Shown: positions 27,046 through 37,070, numbered from the stretch's first letter. The stretch: DNA of 64,000 nt from Chitiniphilus shinanonensis DSM 23277 (GCF_000374805.1 NZ_KB895335.1:1-64000); one strand, 5' to 3'. Numbers and translations are program-made. The notes: a model not told the origin generated them from the letters alone.

Positions 27046-29820
27046 ATGACCACCGCCCTGGAACAACTCGCCAAGAGTTTCGAACCCGCCGCCATCGAGG
27101 CCACCTGGTATCCGCGCTGGGAATCCGCGCACTACTTCAGCCCCAGCATGGATTCGAGCGCGCCCTCGTTCGCCATCCAGTTGCCGCCACCCAATGTGAC
27201 CGGCACGCTGCATATGGGCCATGCGTTCAACCAGACCATCATGGACGGTTTGACGCGCTACCACCGCATGCGCGGCGACAACACACTGTGGTTGCCGGGC
27301 ACCGACCACGCCGGCATCGCCACCCAGATCGTGGTGGAACGCCAATTGGCCGCCCAGGGCGTCTCCCGCCACGACATGGGGCGGCCCGCCTTCATCGAGA
27401 AAGTATGGGAGTGGAAGCAGCAGTCGGGCGACACCATCACCGGCCAGATGCGCCGCATGGGCGCGTCGGTGGACTGGGGCCGCGAGTACTTCACCATGGA
27501 CGACAGGATGTCGGGCACGGTGACCGAGGTGTTCGTGCGGCTGTACGAGCAGGGGCTGATCTACCGCGGCAAGCGGCTGGTCAACTGGGATCCGCTGCTG
27601 GGCACCGCGGTGTCCGACCTGGAAGTGAACAGCGAGGAAGAGGACGGCCACCTGTGGCATATCCATTACCCGCTGGCCGAGGGCGAAGGCCATCTGACCG
27701 TGGCGACCACCCGTCCCGAAACCATGCTGGGCGACGTGGCGGTGATGGTGCACCCGGAAGACGAGCGCTATGCGCACCTGATCGGCCAGTCGGTGAAGCT
27801 GCCGCTGTGCGACCGCGAGATTCCCATCATCGCCGACGACTACGTGGATCGCGAGTTCGGTACCGGCGTGGTCAAGGTCACCCCGGCGCACGATTTCAAC
27901 GACTATGCGGTCGGCCAGCGCCACGGCCTGCCGCAGATCTCCATCCTGACCCTGGATGCCAAGATCAACGACAACGCGCCGGCCGCCTACCGCGGCATGG
28001 ACCGCTTCGCCGCGCGCAAGCAGATCGTGGCCGACCTGGAGGCCGGCGGCTTCCTGGCCGAGATCAAGAAGCACAAGCTGATGGTGCCGCGCTGCGAGCG
28101 TACCGGCCAGGTGATCGAGCCGATGCTGACCGACCAATGGTTCGTGGCGATGAGCAAGGCCGACGAAAACGGCAAGAGCATCACCCAGAAGGCGCTGGAG
28201 GTGGTCGAGAACGGTGAGGTGCAGTTCGTGCCCGGCGACTGGGTCAACACCTACTACGCCTGGCTGAAGAATATCCAGGACTGGTGCATCAGCCGCCAGC
28301 TGTGGTGGGGCCATCAGATCCCGGCGTGGTACGACGACGAAGGCAATGTCTACGTGGCGCGCGACGAGGCCGAAGCAGTGGCTCGCGCCGGCGGCCGCGC
28401 CCTCAAGCGCGACGAGGACGTGCTCGACACCTGGTTCTCGTCGGCGCTGGTGCCGTTCTCCTCGCTGGGCTGGCCGCAGGAAACCCCGGAACTGAAGGCA
28501 TTCCTGCCGTCGTCGGTGCTGGTCACCGGCTACGACATCATCTTCTTCTGGGTGGCCCGGATGATCATGATGACCACGCACTTCACCGGCAAGGTGCCGT
28601 TCAAGCACGTCTACGTGCACGGGCTGGTGCGTGACGGCGAGGGCAAGAAGATGTCCAAGTCCGAGGGCAACGTGCTCGACCCGGTGGACCTGATCGACGG
28701 CATCGCGCTGGAACCGCTGCTGGAGAAGCGCACCACCGGCCTGCGCCGCCCCGAGAAGGCGCCGCAGGTGGCCGCCAAGACCCAGAAGGAATTCCCCGAA
28801 GGCATTCCCGCCTATGGCGTGGACGCGCTGCGCTTCACCTTCGCCTCGCTGGCTTCGCTGGGCCGTTCGATCAACTTCGACCAGAAGCGCTGCGAAGGCT
28901 ATCGCAACTTCTGCAACAAGCTGTGGAACGCCACGCGCTTCGTGCTGATGAACGTGGAAGGCCGCGATTGCGGGCTGGAGCCCGGCGCCGAGCTGGACTA
29001 CGGCTTCGCCGACCGCTGGATCATCGGCCGCCTGCAGGAAGCCGAGAAGGCCGTGACGCTGGCGCTCGACACCTTCCGCTTCGACCTCGCCGCGCAGGCC
29101 ATTTACGAGTTCGTCTGGAACGAGTACTGCGACTGGTACATCGAGCTGGCCAAGGTATCCACCCAGCAGGGCAGCGAGGCGCAGCAACGCGCCACCCGCC
29201 GCACCCTGATCCGGGTGCTGGAGACCATCCTGCGCCTGATCCATCCGATCATGCCCTTCATCACCGAGGAACTGTGGCAGGTGGTCGCGCCGCTGGCCGG
29301 TCGCAAGGACAGCGAGTCGCTGGTGGTGGCCCGCTGGCCGCAGGCCGACGACAGCAAGATCGACCCGGCGGCCACCGCGACGGTGGACGAATTGAAGGCG
29401 CTGGCATTCGCCGCCCGCAACCTCCGGGGCGAGATGGGCCTGTCGCCAGCGCAGAAGGTGCCGCTGTACCTGGAAGGCCCGGCATCGCTGACGCAATTCG
29501 CCGCCTACCTGCTGCCGCTCGCCAAGCTGTCCGAGGTGCACGTGGTGGAGCGCCTGCCCGAGGACGACGCCCCGGTAGCCATGGCCGGCACCATCCGCCT
29601 GATGCTCAAGGTGGAAGTGGACAAGGCGGCCGAGACCGCGCGCCTGACCAAGGAAATCGCCAAGACCGAGGATGGTCTGTCCAAGATCCGCGCCAAGCTG
29701 GAGAAGCCGGGTTACACCGACAAGGCGCCGGCGCATCTGGTCGAGAAGGATCGCGCCCAGGTGGCGGAGCTGGCCGAGCGCCTCGACAAGTTGCAGGAGC
29801 AGCTGCGCAAGCTGGCCTGA
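27046..29820 (+). CDS. valS: valyl-tRNA synthetase
   Basis: 924 aa class I synthetase. The HIGH motif is GTLHMGHAF and KMSKS lies in [11 protein letters not shown]. The CP1 editing domain ([17 protein letters not shown]) is intact, and a C-terminal coiled-coil arm ([20 protein letters not shown]) is present. I chose the ATG at 27046, giving [14 protein letters not shown] as in related ValS; longer in-frame starts would cross the TATAAT box. No strong ribosome-binding site is visible. Confidence 0.96.
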   Translation: MTTALEQLAKSFEPAAIEATWYPRWESAHYFSPSMDSSAPSFAIQLPPPNVTGTLHMGHAFNQTIMDGLTRYHRMRGDNTLWLPGTDHAGIATQIVVERQLAAQGVSRHDMGRPAFIEKVWEWKQQSGDTITGQMRRMGASVDWGREYFTMDDRMSGTVTEVFVRLYEQGLIYRGKRLVNWDPLLGTAVSDLEVNSEEEDGHLWHIHYPLAEGEGHLTVATTRPETMLGDVAVMVHPEDERYAHLIGQSVKLPLCDREIPIIADDYVDREFGTGVVKVTPAHDFNDYAVGQRHGLPQISILTLDAKINDNAPAAYRGMDRFAARKQIVADLEAGGFLAEIKKHKLMVPRCERTGQVIEPMLTDQWFVAMSKADENGKSITQKALEVVENGEVQFVPGDWVNTYYAWLKNIQDWCISRQLWWGHQIPAWYDDEGNVYVARDEAEAVARAGGRALKRDEDVLDTWFSSALVPFSSLGWPQETPELKAFLPSSVLVTGYDIIFFWVARMIMMTTHFTGKVPFKHVYVHGLVRDGEGKKMSKSEGNVLDPVDLIDGIALEPLLEKRTTGLRRPEKAPQVAAKTQKEFPEGIPAYGVDALRFTFASLASLGRSINFDQKRCEGYRNFCNKLWNATRFVLMNVEGRDCGLEPGAELDYGFADRWIIGRLQEAEKAVTLALDTFRFDLAAQAIYEFVWNEYCDWYIELAKVSTQQGSEAQQRATRRTLIRVLETILRLIHPIMPFITEELWQVVAPLAGRKDSESLVVARWPQADDSKIDPAATATVDELKALAFAARNLRGEMGLSPAQKVPLYLEGPASLTQFAAYLLPLAKLSEVHVVERLPEDDAPVAMAGTIRLMLKVEVDKAAETARLTKEIAKTEDGLSKIRAKLEKPGYTDKAPAHLVEKDRAQVAELAERLDKLQEQLRKLA

Positions 29821-29837
29821 TCCGGCGCGCACCATGC

Positions 29838-29870
29838 AAAACGGGCTGCCCAGGCAGCCCGTTTTGTTTT
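29838..29870 (+). terminator. rho-independent terminator after valS
   Basis: A 13-bp perfect stem AAAACGGGCTGCC/GGCAGCCCGTTTT with a 2-nt loop, followed by GTTTT. It also serves the convergent minus-strand gene through its A-run. Confidence 0.9.
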
Positions 29871-29887
29871 GGCGATCGCCCCGACGA

Positions 29888-30394
29888 TCAGGGCAGCGAC
29901 ACCCGCAACCAGACCTCGGGGGCGGCGTGTGGCTTCCAGTTGAGCGACACACCCGAGTTCACGTCGCGCTGCGCGCGGTAGGCATTGCCCTCGTACCACA
30001 CCCATTCGCCCTTGCGATAGTGATGGCCGCGTTCCCAGACCACCGGGCGCCAATCAGGCTTGCGCAGCCAGGGGCGATCGTCGTCGCGGTCCCAGCGGTC
30101 GTCATCATCCCAATCGTCGTCATCGTGATCGCGATCGCGCCCGTAACGGCGGCCATCGTCGCGCCAGCGGCCCTTGCCGACCGGCTCCCACAGCGACGGC
30201 GCCGCCTGCGGCGTCCAACCGGCACCGCGCCACGCGGTATGGCTTTGCAGCACCCGGTACGGCTTGCCGTGGTACACCACGATCTCGCCGGTGCGGTATT
30301 CGCGTCCTTCGCGCCACTGCGGCGCCGCGCTGGCCTGCCCCACCAGCAATACCGCGGCCAGACCCAGGGCCGTCAACAGATAGGTTCTTTTCAT
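29888..30394 (-). CDS. secreted protein with two CBM5/12-type chitin-binding modules and Asp-rich spacer
   Basis: 168 aa. Signal peptide residues 1-23 (ending QASA). Module 1 (26-72: WREGREYRTGEIVVYHGKPY) and module 2 (119-166: VWERGHHYRKGEWVWYEGNAY) both have the Trp/Tyr-rich pattern of carbohydrate-binding families 5/12. They are joined by a strongly acidic spacer (79-106, mostly Asp and Arg/Trp). There is no catalytic domain. It lies just downstream of the GH18 chitinase on the same strand but behind a terminator, so it probably has its own promoter. A role in chitin adhesion, cross-linking of chitin or divalent-metal binding is inference. Confidence 0.8.
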   Translation of the reverse strand: MKRTYLLTALGLAAVLLVGQASAAPQWREGREYRTGEIVVYHGKPYRVLQSHTAWRGAGWTPQAAPSLWEPVGKGRWRDDGRRYGRDRDHDDDDWDDDDRWDRDDDRPWLRKPDWRPVVWERGHHYRKGEWVWYEGNAYRAQRDVNSGVSLNWKPHAAPEVWLRVSLP

Positions 30395-30650
30395 CGGTCA
30401 CTCCTTTCGATCGGCGCACACGTCGCGCCCGTCCTTCAATGGTCTGCCCCTGCCGCGGGTTGACCGCTGGAAGACGGCGACGGGTCCCGACGTGGTCTGT
30501 GTCACATCGAGTCCACGGCCGCCGGGGCACTGTGGTGGCGCCAGTCTGCCCACGGCGCGGCCGCCATGGCAGTGAGCATCCGCACACGCGGAGCGGCGTC
30601 ACACCCGGGCCGTGAATCCGTCACATCCATGCCGCGCGGCGCCCGGCCAA

Positions 30651-30683
30651 AGAAAAACGGGCAAGCCCGAAGGCTTGCCCGTT
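30651..30683 (-). terminator. rho-independent terminator of the chitinase gene
   Basis: A 12-bp stem AACGGGCAAGCC/GGCTTGCCCGTT with a four-base loop. Read on the minus strand it is followed by a T-run (A5 at 30653-30657). It is 20 bp after the chitinase stop. The stretch 30395-30650 shows nothing else I can support beyond the presumed promoter of the two-CBM gene. Confidence 0.9.
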
Positions 30684-30702
30684 CAGTGGTTACAGCTCGG
30701 TG

Positions 30703-33492
30703 TTACTGGAGCTTGGCAACCGGCAGGTTCGGATACTCCTGCTGAGTCGCGTACTCCTTGCCGTTGACCGTCACAACGTAGTTGGACGGGCCGCTGATCG
30801 GCAGGTAGTAGTTCAGGGTCACGTCGATGGTGGCACCCGGGGCGATGGCTTGCCAGCTCGGCAGCACGAAGCTTGCCGTGTGGAAGTCACCCTTGAAGCC
30901 GCCCACGTTGGCACCGGTGTGCTCGGACGCGGTCACCTTCAGGCCGGTACCCGATTGGTCGCTCATGTTGTTCGGCGCAGCGACCGGGTAGTTGAACTCG
31001 ACCTTGGAGCCGCCCGGAATCGCAACGGTACCCTTGTTGGTGACCTTCAGCTTGGGATTGATCGGGTAGTTCTGATCACCCAGCTTGAAGTCGGTCACGT
31101 CGAACTGCAGTTGGACCACTTCGGCCGGCATCGCACGCTTGGCGCGCTTGTTGCCGTACGGGGTGGCGGCGCGGAAGTTCTGCGCCAGCAGTCGGGTCAT
31201 CGTCGCACCCGGCACGTATTGGCCCTTGGTGCCGTTCAGGTTGGTCTTGTTGGCATCCCAGTCATAGTCGCCAGCCATTTCCCAGAACATCGCGCCGCCG
31301 ATGCCGTTGGTGTTGATCCACTCGGCCTTGCGTTGGATGGACTGTTCGTCTTCGGTGGAGATGAAGACCTTCTTGCTGGCGTTCCACAGCCACGGAGCCA
31401 CCAGGGTCGCGTCGTAGTTGCGGGCATAGCTGCCGACCAGATCGGAAGCCTTCAGGCCGAACAGCGGCAGGTAGTCGCCGGCGATACCCTTTTCCAGGTT
31501 CTTGGCGTGCCACATCGGGTTGGAACCTGCGCCCAGTTCGCTGCCGGCGTCGTTCAGGTCATGCCAGATGTTGTCGATGCCGCTGGCACCGTTGCCGCAC
31601 GGCGGGGTCAGGCCCACGTCGCAGTTCTGCGACGGTGCGGTACCCCACAGACCGTTGTTGCCACCGGTCACGTCCTTCCAGCCACGGGTGTAGAACGGCA
31701 GACCCGCGTTGATGCGGCCGGCAGGCAGGGAGCCACGGAAGTAGCGGTATGCCCAGTCGGTGTTCAGGTAACCGATGCCACCGTATTGCGAGGTGGTGTA
31801 CACCGACCACTTGGCCAGCTCGGCATCCTTGCCGTCGTCGAACAGTGCTGCGTTCGGACCGACGAACTCGTTCCAGGCGCCGTGCAGGTCATACGTCATC
31901 ATGTTGACGTAATCCAGGTACTTCACCGACTGGTAGGTTTCCATGCCGCGCAGCAGGTAGCCCGACGACGGCGATGCGATGGTCAGCATGTAGTAGCGGC
32001 CGTCCTGAGCGGAAGCGGCATCCAGCTTGGCACGCAGCACCTTCATCAGTTCGCGGTAGGAGGCTTGCAGGCCAGCCAGACGCGGACCGGAAACCGCCCA
32101 ATCCTTCGGGTTGCCGGCGTTGGCCATGGTGGTCGGATATTCGTAATCGATATCCACGCCATCGAAGCCGTACTTGCGGATGAACGCCACCGACGAATCG
32201 GCGAAGGCGTTGATGCCGGCTGTGTTGATCGAGCCGTTGGCGTTGGTGGTCATGCTGTAGAAGCCACCCGAAGCCACGCGGTTGCCGTCGGCGCCGAAGT
32301 AGCCGCCGGTTTCGGCCCAGCCGCCCACCGACACCAGCGTCTTCACGCCGGGGTGCAGCTTCTTGTACTTGTTCAGCAGGTTGAAGTGGCCCTTGTACGG
32401 CAGGGTCGGATCCATCTCGGCACCAGCGACGCCCGGCCATTCCATGTCGGTCGATTCGTTGCCCGGCACGGTTTCGTTCACCGAGATCTTGTTGCTGCTG
32501 TCGATGTGGGCGAACGCGTAGTTGATATGGGTGATGTCATTCCAGGGAATGTCATTCGCCAGGTAGGACGGCAGGCCGTTCTTGCCGGTACGCCAGTTGG
32601 TGAAGTAGCCGATGATGCGGCGCTTCAGGCCATTGGCCAGCTTTTCGCGGCCATCCTGATCGTAGGCCTGGCAGTACGGCACGTTGGCCACGCCGGACGG
32701 CTCCAGGCCATCGGGGCGGCAGTCGTTACCGGTGACCGGCGTCGGGGTCGGGGTCACGACCGGCGTCGGGGTGGGAGTCACCACCGGCGTCGGAGTCGGG
32801 GTCACGACAGGCGTCGGGGTCGGGGTCACGACCGGAGTCGGGGTGGGAGTCACCACCGGCGTCGGGGTCGGTGTCACGACCGGCGTCGGAGTCGGCGTCA
32901 CGACCGGGGTCGGGGTGGGGGTAACCACCGGGGTCGGGGTCGGCGTCACGACCGGCGTCGGGGTGGCACCACAGTTGCCGATGTTCTTCCAGACGCCCCA
33001 ATCACCGGATTGCGCCGGGTTGTCGCCTTGCGTCCACCACTTGGCTTCGTAGTTCACGCCATTGAGGGTCACGCGGGCACCGCCGGTATAGACGCCGCTC
33101 GCATTCCAGGCCTGATAGCAGGTACCGGCCGGGGTCGGGGTCACGACTTGCGTCGGAGTCGGAGTCACGACCGGTGTCGGGGTCGGCGTCACGACCGGTG
33201 TCGGGGTCGGCGTCACGACGGGCGTCGGCGTCGGGGTCACGACCGGGGTCGGGGTCGGCGTGGTGCTGCCGGCACCCAGATCCTTCCACAGGGTCGGCGT
33301 GGAGGCGGGGTTCCAGTTGGCGCCCACGTAGGCGGTGTGGGTCACCAGGGCCTGGTATTCGTGGCCGTTGTAGCTGACGGTGGTACCGGCCGCGTAGGTG
33401 GTGCCTTCCTGCCAGGCCGGCGAGGCCGCTGTGGCATACGCAGCGACCAGCGCAGCCGGAAGCAGCGCGAGTGACAATCGAGTCGACGACAT
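30703..33492 (-). CDS. secreted multidomain GH18 chitinase
   Basis: 929 aa endo-acting chitinase. Signal peptide about 1-23 (TAASPAWQEG follows); CBM5/12 module 1 (about 25-72); Pro-Thr linker with five PVVTPTPT units (about 80-122); CBM5/12 module 2 (about 125-174); a second linker with nine units (about 177-254); GH18 barrel (about 288-790) with the catalytic motif DGVDIDYE, acid Glu451; and a C-terminal beta domain like the ChiC chitinase terminus (about 800-929). Supporting GH18 segments are SVGGWAETGG, MTYDLHGAW and MFWEMAGDYD. The ATG at 33492 is preferred (GGAG 9 nt upstream); the ATG at 33507 is an alternative. It releases chito-oligosaccharides outside the cell. Confidence 0.95.
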   Translation of the reverse strand: MSSTRLSLALLPAALVAAYATAASPAWQEGTTYAAGTTVSYNGHEYQALVTHTAYVGANWNPASTPTLWKDLGAGSTTPTPTPVVTPTPTPVVTPTPTPVVTPTPTPVVTPTPTQVVTPTPAGTCYQAWNASGVYTGGARVTLNGVNYEAKWWTQGDNPAQSGDWGVWKNIGNCGATPTPVVTPTPTPVVTPTPTPVVTPTPTPVVTPTPTPVVTPTPTPVVTPTPTPVVTPTPTPVVTPTPTPVVTPTPTPVTGNDCRPDGLEPSGVANVPYCQAYDQDGREKLANGLKRRIIGYFTNWRTGKNGLPSYLANDIPWNDITHINYAFAHIDSSNKISVNETVPGNESTDMEWPGVAGAEMDPTLPYKGHFNLLNKYKKLHPGVKTLVSVGGWAETGGYFGADGNRVASGGFYSMTTNANGSINTAGINAFADSSVAFIRKYGFDGVDIDYEYPTTMANAGNPKDWAVSGPRLAGLQASYRELMKVLRAKLDAASAQDGRYYMLTIASPSSGYLLRGMETYQSVKYLDYVNMMTYDLHGAWNEFVGPNAALFDDGKDAELAKWSVYTTSQYGGIGYLNTDWAYRYFRGSLPAGRINAGLPFYTRGWKDVTGGNNGLWGTAPSQNCDVGLTPPCGNGASGIDNIWHDLNDAGSELGAGSNPMWHAKNLEKGIAGDYLPLFGLKASDLVGSYARNYDATLVAPWLWNASKKVFISTEDEQSIQRKAEWINTNGIGGAMFWEMAGDYDWDANKTNLNGTKGQYVPGATMTRLLAQNFRAATPYGNKRAKRAMPAEVVQLQFDVTDFKLGDQNYPINPKLKVTNKGTVAIPGGSKVEFNYPVAAPNNMSDQSGTGLKVTASEHTGANVGGFKGDFHTASFVLPSWQAIAPGATIDVTLNYYLPISGPSNYVVTVNGKEYATQQEYPNLPVAKLQ
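32735..32966. repeat. 24-bp tandem repeats encoding the second chitinase linker
   Basis: Nine degenerate copies of a 24-bp unit (PVVTPTPT per unit). Third-codon-position differences between copies show they are not all recent. Related units encode the first linker. Confidence 0.85.
33125..33265. repeat. 24-bp tandem repeats encoding the first chitinase linker
   Basis: Five copies of the same unit, one variant reading QVV instead of PVV. Confidence 0.8.
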
Positions 33493-33643
33493 AAGGGAGT
33501 TCTCCATCCTCGTTAAGTAACTTGTATTCGCGCGCTTTTTCTTAGGTACTGGGCCGCGCGAGGGCGTTATTTTCAAGTAAGCAACCACCTGAAACGCCCT
33601 GGATCGCATTGAGTTCGCATGACGGACCTCGGCGATGCCTCCG

Positions 33644-33672
33644 ATTACCGATGACAGGTTCAACCTTGTCAA
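33644..33672 (-). promoter_or_regulatory. predicted chitinase promoter with overlapping palindrome
   Basis: On the minus strand: TTGACA (33667-33672), a 17-bp spacer and GGTAAT (33644-33649). The imperfect palindrome GACAAGGTTGAACCTGTC overlaps the -35 and spacer, the place where a repressor would act. It predicts a leader of about 145 nt. The remaining intergenic DNA to 34128 includes an unusually AT-rich patch at about 33965-34030. Confidence 0.5.
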
Positions 33673-34128
33673 CACCCCTCCGGCGGCATGACAGGTGGTC
33701 TGGTTGCCTATGTAGTAGCCATACCATCGGTGCACTACAAAAAGCGCTCACCCCCCTTTTTTCGCACCGCAGCAATGCATCCCAAGCAAATTGAAAACAA
33801 AAGAAAAATCTGGAGAAAAAGCTGGAATCCCGCGCAAATCAGCCACTTCTGATGTACCAAAACGGGGCGATAGGAAGTAGTTGGAGGGTGAAGTTCCACC
33901 ACTCGTCTGCGATGACCGGGTTCAAGTTTTTGGAGTCGCGCCAAGGCCACTACCAATAGCCGCTGCAATTTTATTTCTTAATTCTTTCAATTAAATTCTT
34001 TATTAGTAATTAAATAGATACAGATTTGCAGCCAGGCGCCAGCATGGAACCGGGGTCGTGGGGCATGCCCCAACTTGCCCCACCGGGGCCGATCTGATAA
34101 AACCCGAGCGTTCTACTCGGAAATTCCC

Positions 34129-34731
34129 ATGCTGATCCGCAAGTTGTTCAAGTTCGAGAGCGCGCACATCGTGCGCAACTGTTCCAGCGACCGTTGCCGC
34201 CGTTCGATCCACGGCCACAGCTACAAGGTGGAGGTCCTGCTGGAGGCTCACGCGCTCGATCAGGGGCAGATGGTGTACGACTTCGGCTTGATGAAAGGCA
34301 CCATCCGCGACGTGATCGATGCGTTCGATCATGCGGTGTGCTTCTGGGACAAGGATGACCCGGAGTACATACGACTGTGTCGCCAGTTCTCCGCACGCTG
34401 GATCGCGCTGCCGGTCTCGCCGTCGGCCGAACAGTTCGCCCGCCTGTTCTTCGTGGCGATCGATGCCCTGCTCGGCCAGACGCAGATGCGCAATGGCGAA
34501 AGCGACGACGTCCGCCTGCACTCGGTCATCGCCCACGAGACCGATACCGGCTACGCCCAGGCCTTCCGGGAAGATGCCTACAACCCGCGCATGGGCGAGA
34601 TCCGCCTGACGGACATCGTGTTCTCGGAACAGGTGAAGGCCGAGTGGCAGGATCCGGCCATGATGGACAAGCTGTTGGCGGGCGAGCGCTTCGTCAATCC
34701 CACCGTGCCGTTGCAGGTGCCGCTGGACTGA
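34129..34731 (+). CDS. queD: 6-pyruvoyltetrahydropterin/6-carboxytetrahydropterin synthase family protein
   Basis: 200 aa, longer than E. coli QueD (about 120 aa). It has the zinc-site pattern FESAHIVRNC and RRSIHGHSYKVEV, with the conserved Cys before HGH, plus DFGLMK and HETDTGYAQ. QueD enzymes make 6-carboxy-5,6,7,8-tetrahydropterin for queuosine. The extra length comes from a central insertion (about residues 75-130) and a C-terminal tail. No other queuosine gene is nearby, so the exact reaction is not certain. Confidence 0.85.
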   Translation: MLIRKLFKFESAHIVRNCSSDRCRRSIHGHSYKVEVLLEAHALDQGQMVYDFGLMKGTIRDVIDAFDHAVCFWDKDDPEYIRLCRQFSARWIALPVSPSAEQFARLFFVAIDALLGQTQMRNGESDDVRLHSVIAHETDTGYAQAFREDAYNPRMGEIRLTDIVFSEQVKAEWQDPAMMDKLLAGERFVNPTVPLQVPLD

Positions 34732-34811
34732 TCCGGCGGCTCGCCGAGGCCGAGCCAACGACCGGCAGCCGCCCGGCTCCCCGGCCTGCCCACCCTTTCC
34801 CGCCCCGCCGA

Positions 34812-35909
34812 CTATTCCTCGCCCAACCTCAACACGGTCGCCAGCATCATGGCGATGGCGCCATACGGCCAGACATCGCCGACCAGCGTCGCCATGCCGC
34901 TGAAATGCTGCAAGTGGCCGTAGCTCCAGCGGAACAGCGCCAGCGTGGCCGCCAGTTGCGGCGCCAGCGGCCACAACCAGCTCACCCCCAGCGCGGCACC
35001 CAGTGACAACGCCCCCACCAGCGCGCGCAGGCGCTGGTTCAGCCGGGCGCAGGCCGCCACCAGCAACAGCCCCGCCAGCGCGCCGACCACCACGTTCAGG
35101 TTGATCCAGGCGAAGAACTCGGTGCGCTTGAGCATCATCCCGGCGAACAGCAGCTTCAGCAGCAGCCCGGCGATCAGCGTGCCCAGCATCGCCGGCACCA
35201 CGTGCCGCTGGTGGCGCAGCAAGGTCGAGACCAACATCGCCACCCCCAGCAGGTGCAGCGCCACGCCGGCGCTTTCCAGCAGATCGAGGAACAGCCGGGC
35301 GTCGGCCATCGGCGAGATGAAGGGCTGCGGCAGCGTCACCGCCTCCACCACCACACCAAGGAACGGCACCGACGGATCGCACTGGGTGACATACCACAGG
35401 CCCATCCAGACGATGCCCCAGTCGGCGATCACACTGGGCACCAGGTAACTGTGGCGGAACACCAGCCAGCGCCGCTGCCAGCGGCGGCTGCCGACGAACA
35501 GCGCCAGGGTGGCGCCGATGACCGCGCCGGTGCCGTTGGCCAGGATGTCGAGGTTGGACGCCACCCGGTCCGGCAGGAACTGCTGCACGAACTCCACCCC
35601 GGCCGACAGGGCCACGCCGCCGGCCACCGCCAGCGGCCAGGCATACCAGCGCCGCCGCAGCCATTGCACCAGCCCCAGGCCCAGCGGCACGTAGGCCAGC
35701 ACGTTGGCGAAATTGTCGAAGAAGGTGAAGTAGTACGGCAGCGGGTAACGATAGAAGGCGAAGATCGGTTCGCCGTTGTAGCGCCAGCCGGAGAACGGAT
35801 AGAAGCTGAGCAGCAGGATGATCAGCAGGTAGCAGGCGAGGAAGTAGCGGGAAACCCGCGACTGGGGGGTATGGCCGGCGAGATAGCTGACGGGAGGAAA
35901 GGAGCGCAT
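34812..35909 (-). CDS. VanZ-like family membrane protein
   Basis: 365 aa with about nine to ten hydrophobic helices. The first half is a VanZ-like domain: FDNFANVLAYVPLGLGLV and GVEFVQQFLPDRVASNLDIL, the glycine/acid pattern of the family. The second half consists of further membrane segments unlike the typical 150-200 aa VanZ proteins. The ATG at 35909 is used; an upstream GTG at 35963 would add 18 residues with no membrane character. Function is unknown; linkage to the neighbouring polyamine operon is not evident. Confidence 0.75.
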   Translation of the reverse strand: MRSFPPVSYLAGHTPQSRVSRYFLACYLLIILLLSFYPFSGWRYNGEPIFAFYRYPLPYYFTFFDNFANVLAYVPLGLGLVQWLRRRWYAWPLAVAGGVALSAGVEFVQQFLPDRVASNLDILANGTGAVIGATLALFVGSRRWQRRWLVFRHSYLVPSVIADWGIVWMGLWYVTQCDPSVPFLGVVVEAVTLPQPFISPMADARLFLDLLESAGVALHLLGVAMLVSTLLRHQRHVVPAMLGTLIAGLLLKLLFAGMMLKRTEFFAWINLNVVVGALAGLLLVAACARLNQRLRALVGALSLGAALGVSWLWPLAPQLAATLALFRWSYGHLQHFSGMATLVGDVWPYGAIAMMLATVLRLGEE

Positions 35910-36011
35910 GGCCCGGGCAATGAAACCGGCCGCGAGCGGCCGGGCTTCGGCGCCGGGTGCCACCCCGGCGGAGCGTGGGCCGCGCCGCCCGAGGGCAGCG
36001 CGGCGCCGCGC

Positions 36012-37070
36012 TTACTTGGCGGTCTTCACCTCGGTCCAGAGGCGGTTCAGGTCACGCAGCTGCTTGCCTTCCAGCGCGTTGAGCTGTTGCAGCTTCTTCA
36101 TGGCCTGGGCATCCGGGAACACGGCGCTGATCTTCTTGATGTCCGGCTGCACGAACTGCGCGGCGGCGCTGTTCGGGTTGCCCGAGCCGATCATGTTGGT
36201 GAGCTCGGAGGAATTCTTGCCGTCCAGCATGAAGTTGATGAAGCGGTGGGCCAGATCGGGACGCGGCGCGCCCTTGAGCACCATCATGTTGTCCAGCGAC
36301 AGGGTGTTGCCTTCCTTCTGCAAACCATAGGCGATGCCGAACGGGCGCTTGGCGGCCTTGGCGTCCTGGTTGGCCTGGAACATGTCGTTGGAATAGCCGT
36401 GCGCCACCCAGATGTTGCCCACGGTCAGTTCCTTGATGTAGCTCTGGGTGTTGAAGGCGGCCCAGTACGGCTTGGCCTGCTTGATGGTCTCGGCGGCCTT
36501 CTTCCACTCGGCCGGGTTGGTCGAATTGGCGGAGTAGCCGTTGTACATCAGCGCGGCGGCGAACAGCTCGCGGCTATCGTCCAGCACGGTGACCTTGCCC
36601 TTGATCTTGGTGAGGATCTTCGGGTCGAAGATGATGGCCCAGGAGCTGGTGTCCAGGCCCAGCTCCTTGATCTTCTTGTCGTTGTAGCCGACCAGGGTGG
36701 TGGTGAAGGCGTAGGGGACGGAGTACTGGTTGCCCTTGTCGAACTGGGTGTTCAGGAACGACGGGTTGACGTTCTTGAAGTTGGGCAGCTTGGATTTGTC
36801 CAACGGGCTGACCATGCCCTGCTTCACCAGCGGCGGGATCGCGAAGCCGGTCGGCACCACGATGTCGTAGCCCTTGGCGCCGGCCGACATCTTGGCCAGC
36901 ATTTCCTCCATCGCGCCGTAGTAGTCCTGCACCACGCGGCACTTGCACTCCTTCTCGAAGCGCTTCACCGTTTCCGGCGCGATATAGTTGTTCCAGTTGT
37001 AGACGTGCAGTACATCCTCGGCCTGGGCCAGGCCGGCGAACAACGACAGCGCCAGAAGCAGCTTCTTCAT
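36012..37070 (-). CDS. polyamine ABC transporter substrate-binding protein (PotD/PotF family), copy 1
   Basis: 352 aa periplasmic receptor; signal peptide cleaved near LAQA (about residue 17). EDVLHVYNWNNYIAPETV is the classical PotD/PotF start; later YDIVVPTGF and SVPYAFTTTLVGYN match the family. It is the last gene of the polyamine operon, 173 bp downstream of a close paralog of identical length. The two are a tandem duplication. Confidence 0.92.
   Translation of the reverse strand: MKKLLLALSLFAGLAQAEDVLHVYNWNNYIAPETVKRFEKECKCRVVQDYYGAMEEMLAKMSAGAKGYDIVVPTGFAIPPLVKQGMVSPLDKSKLPNFKNVNPSFLNTQFDKGNQYSVPYAFTTTLVGYNDKKIKELGLDTSSWAIIFDPKILTKIKGKVTVLDDSRELFAAALMYNGYSANSTNPAEWKKAAETIKQAKPYWAAFNTQSYIKELTVGNIWVAHGYSNDMFQANQDAKAAKRPFGIAYGLQKEGNTLSLDNMMVLKGAPRPDLAHRFINFMLDGKNSSELTNMIGSGNPNSAAAQFVQPDIKKISAVFPDAQAMKKLQQLNALEGKQLRDLNRLWTEVKTAK

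Noticed and set aside
32735-33265. Short regular repeats as CRISPR or minisatellite DNA
   Set aside because: They translate in frame into Pro-Thr linkers of the chitinase, which fully explains them.
30700-33474. A 924-codon open frame on the plus strand
   Set aside because: It is the antisense shadow of the chitinase gene, produced by high G+C codon bias; it has no recognisable domain, and the minus frame has a signal peptide, CBMs and a GH18 active site.
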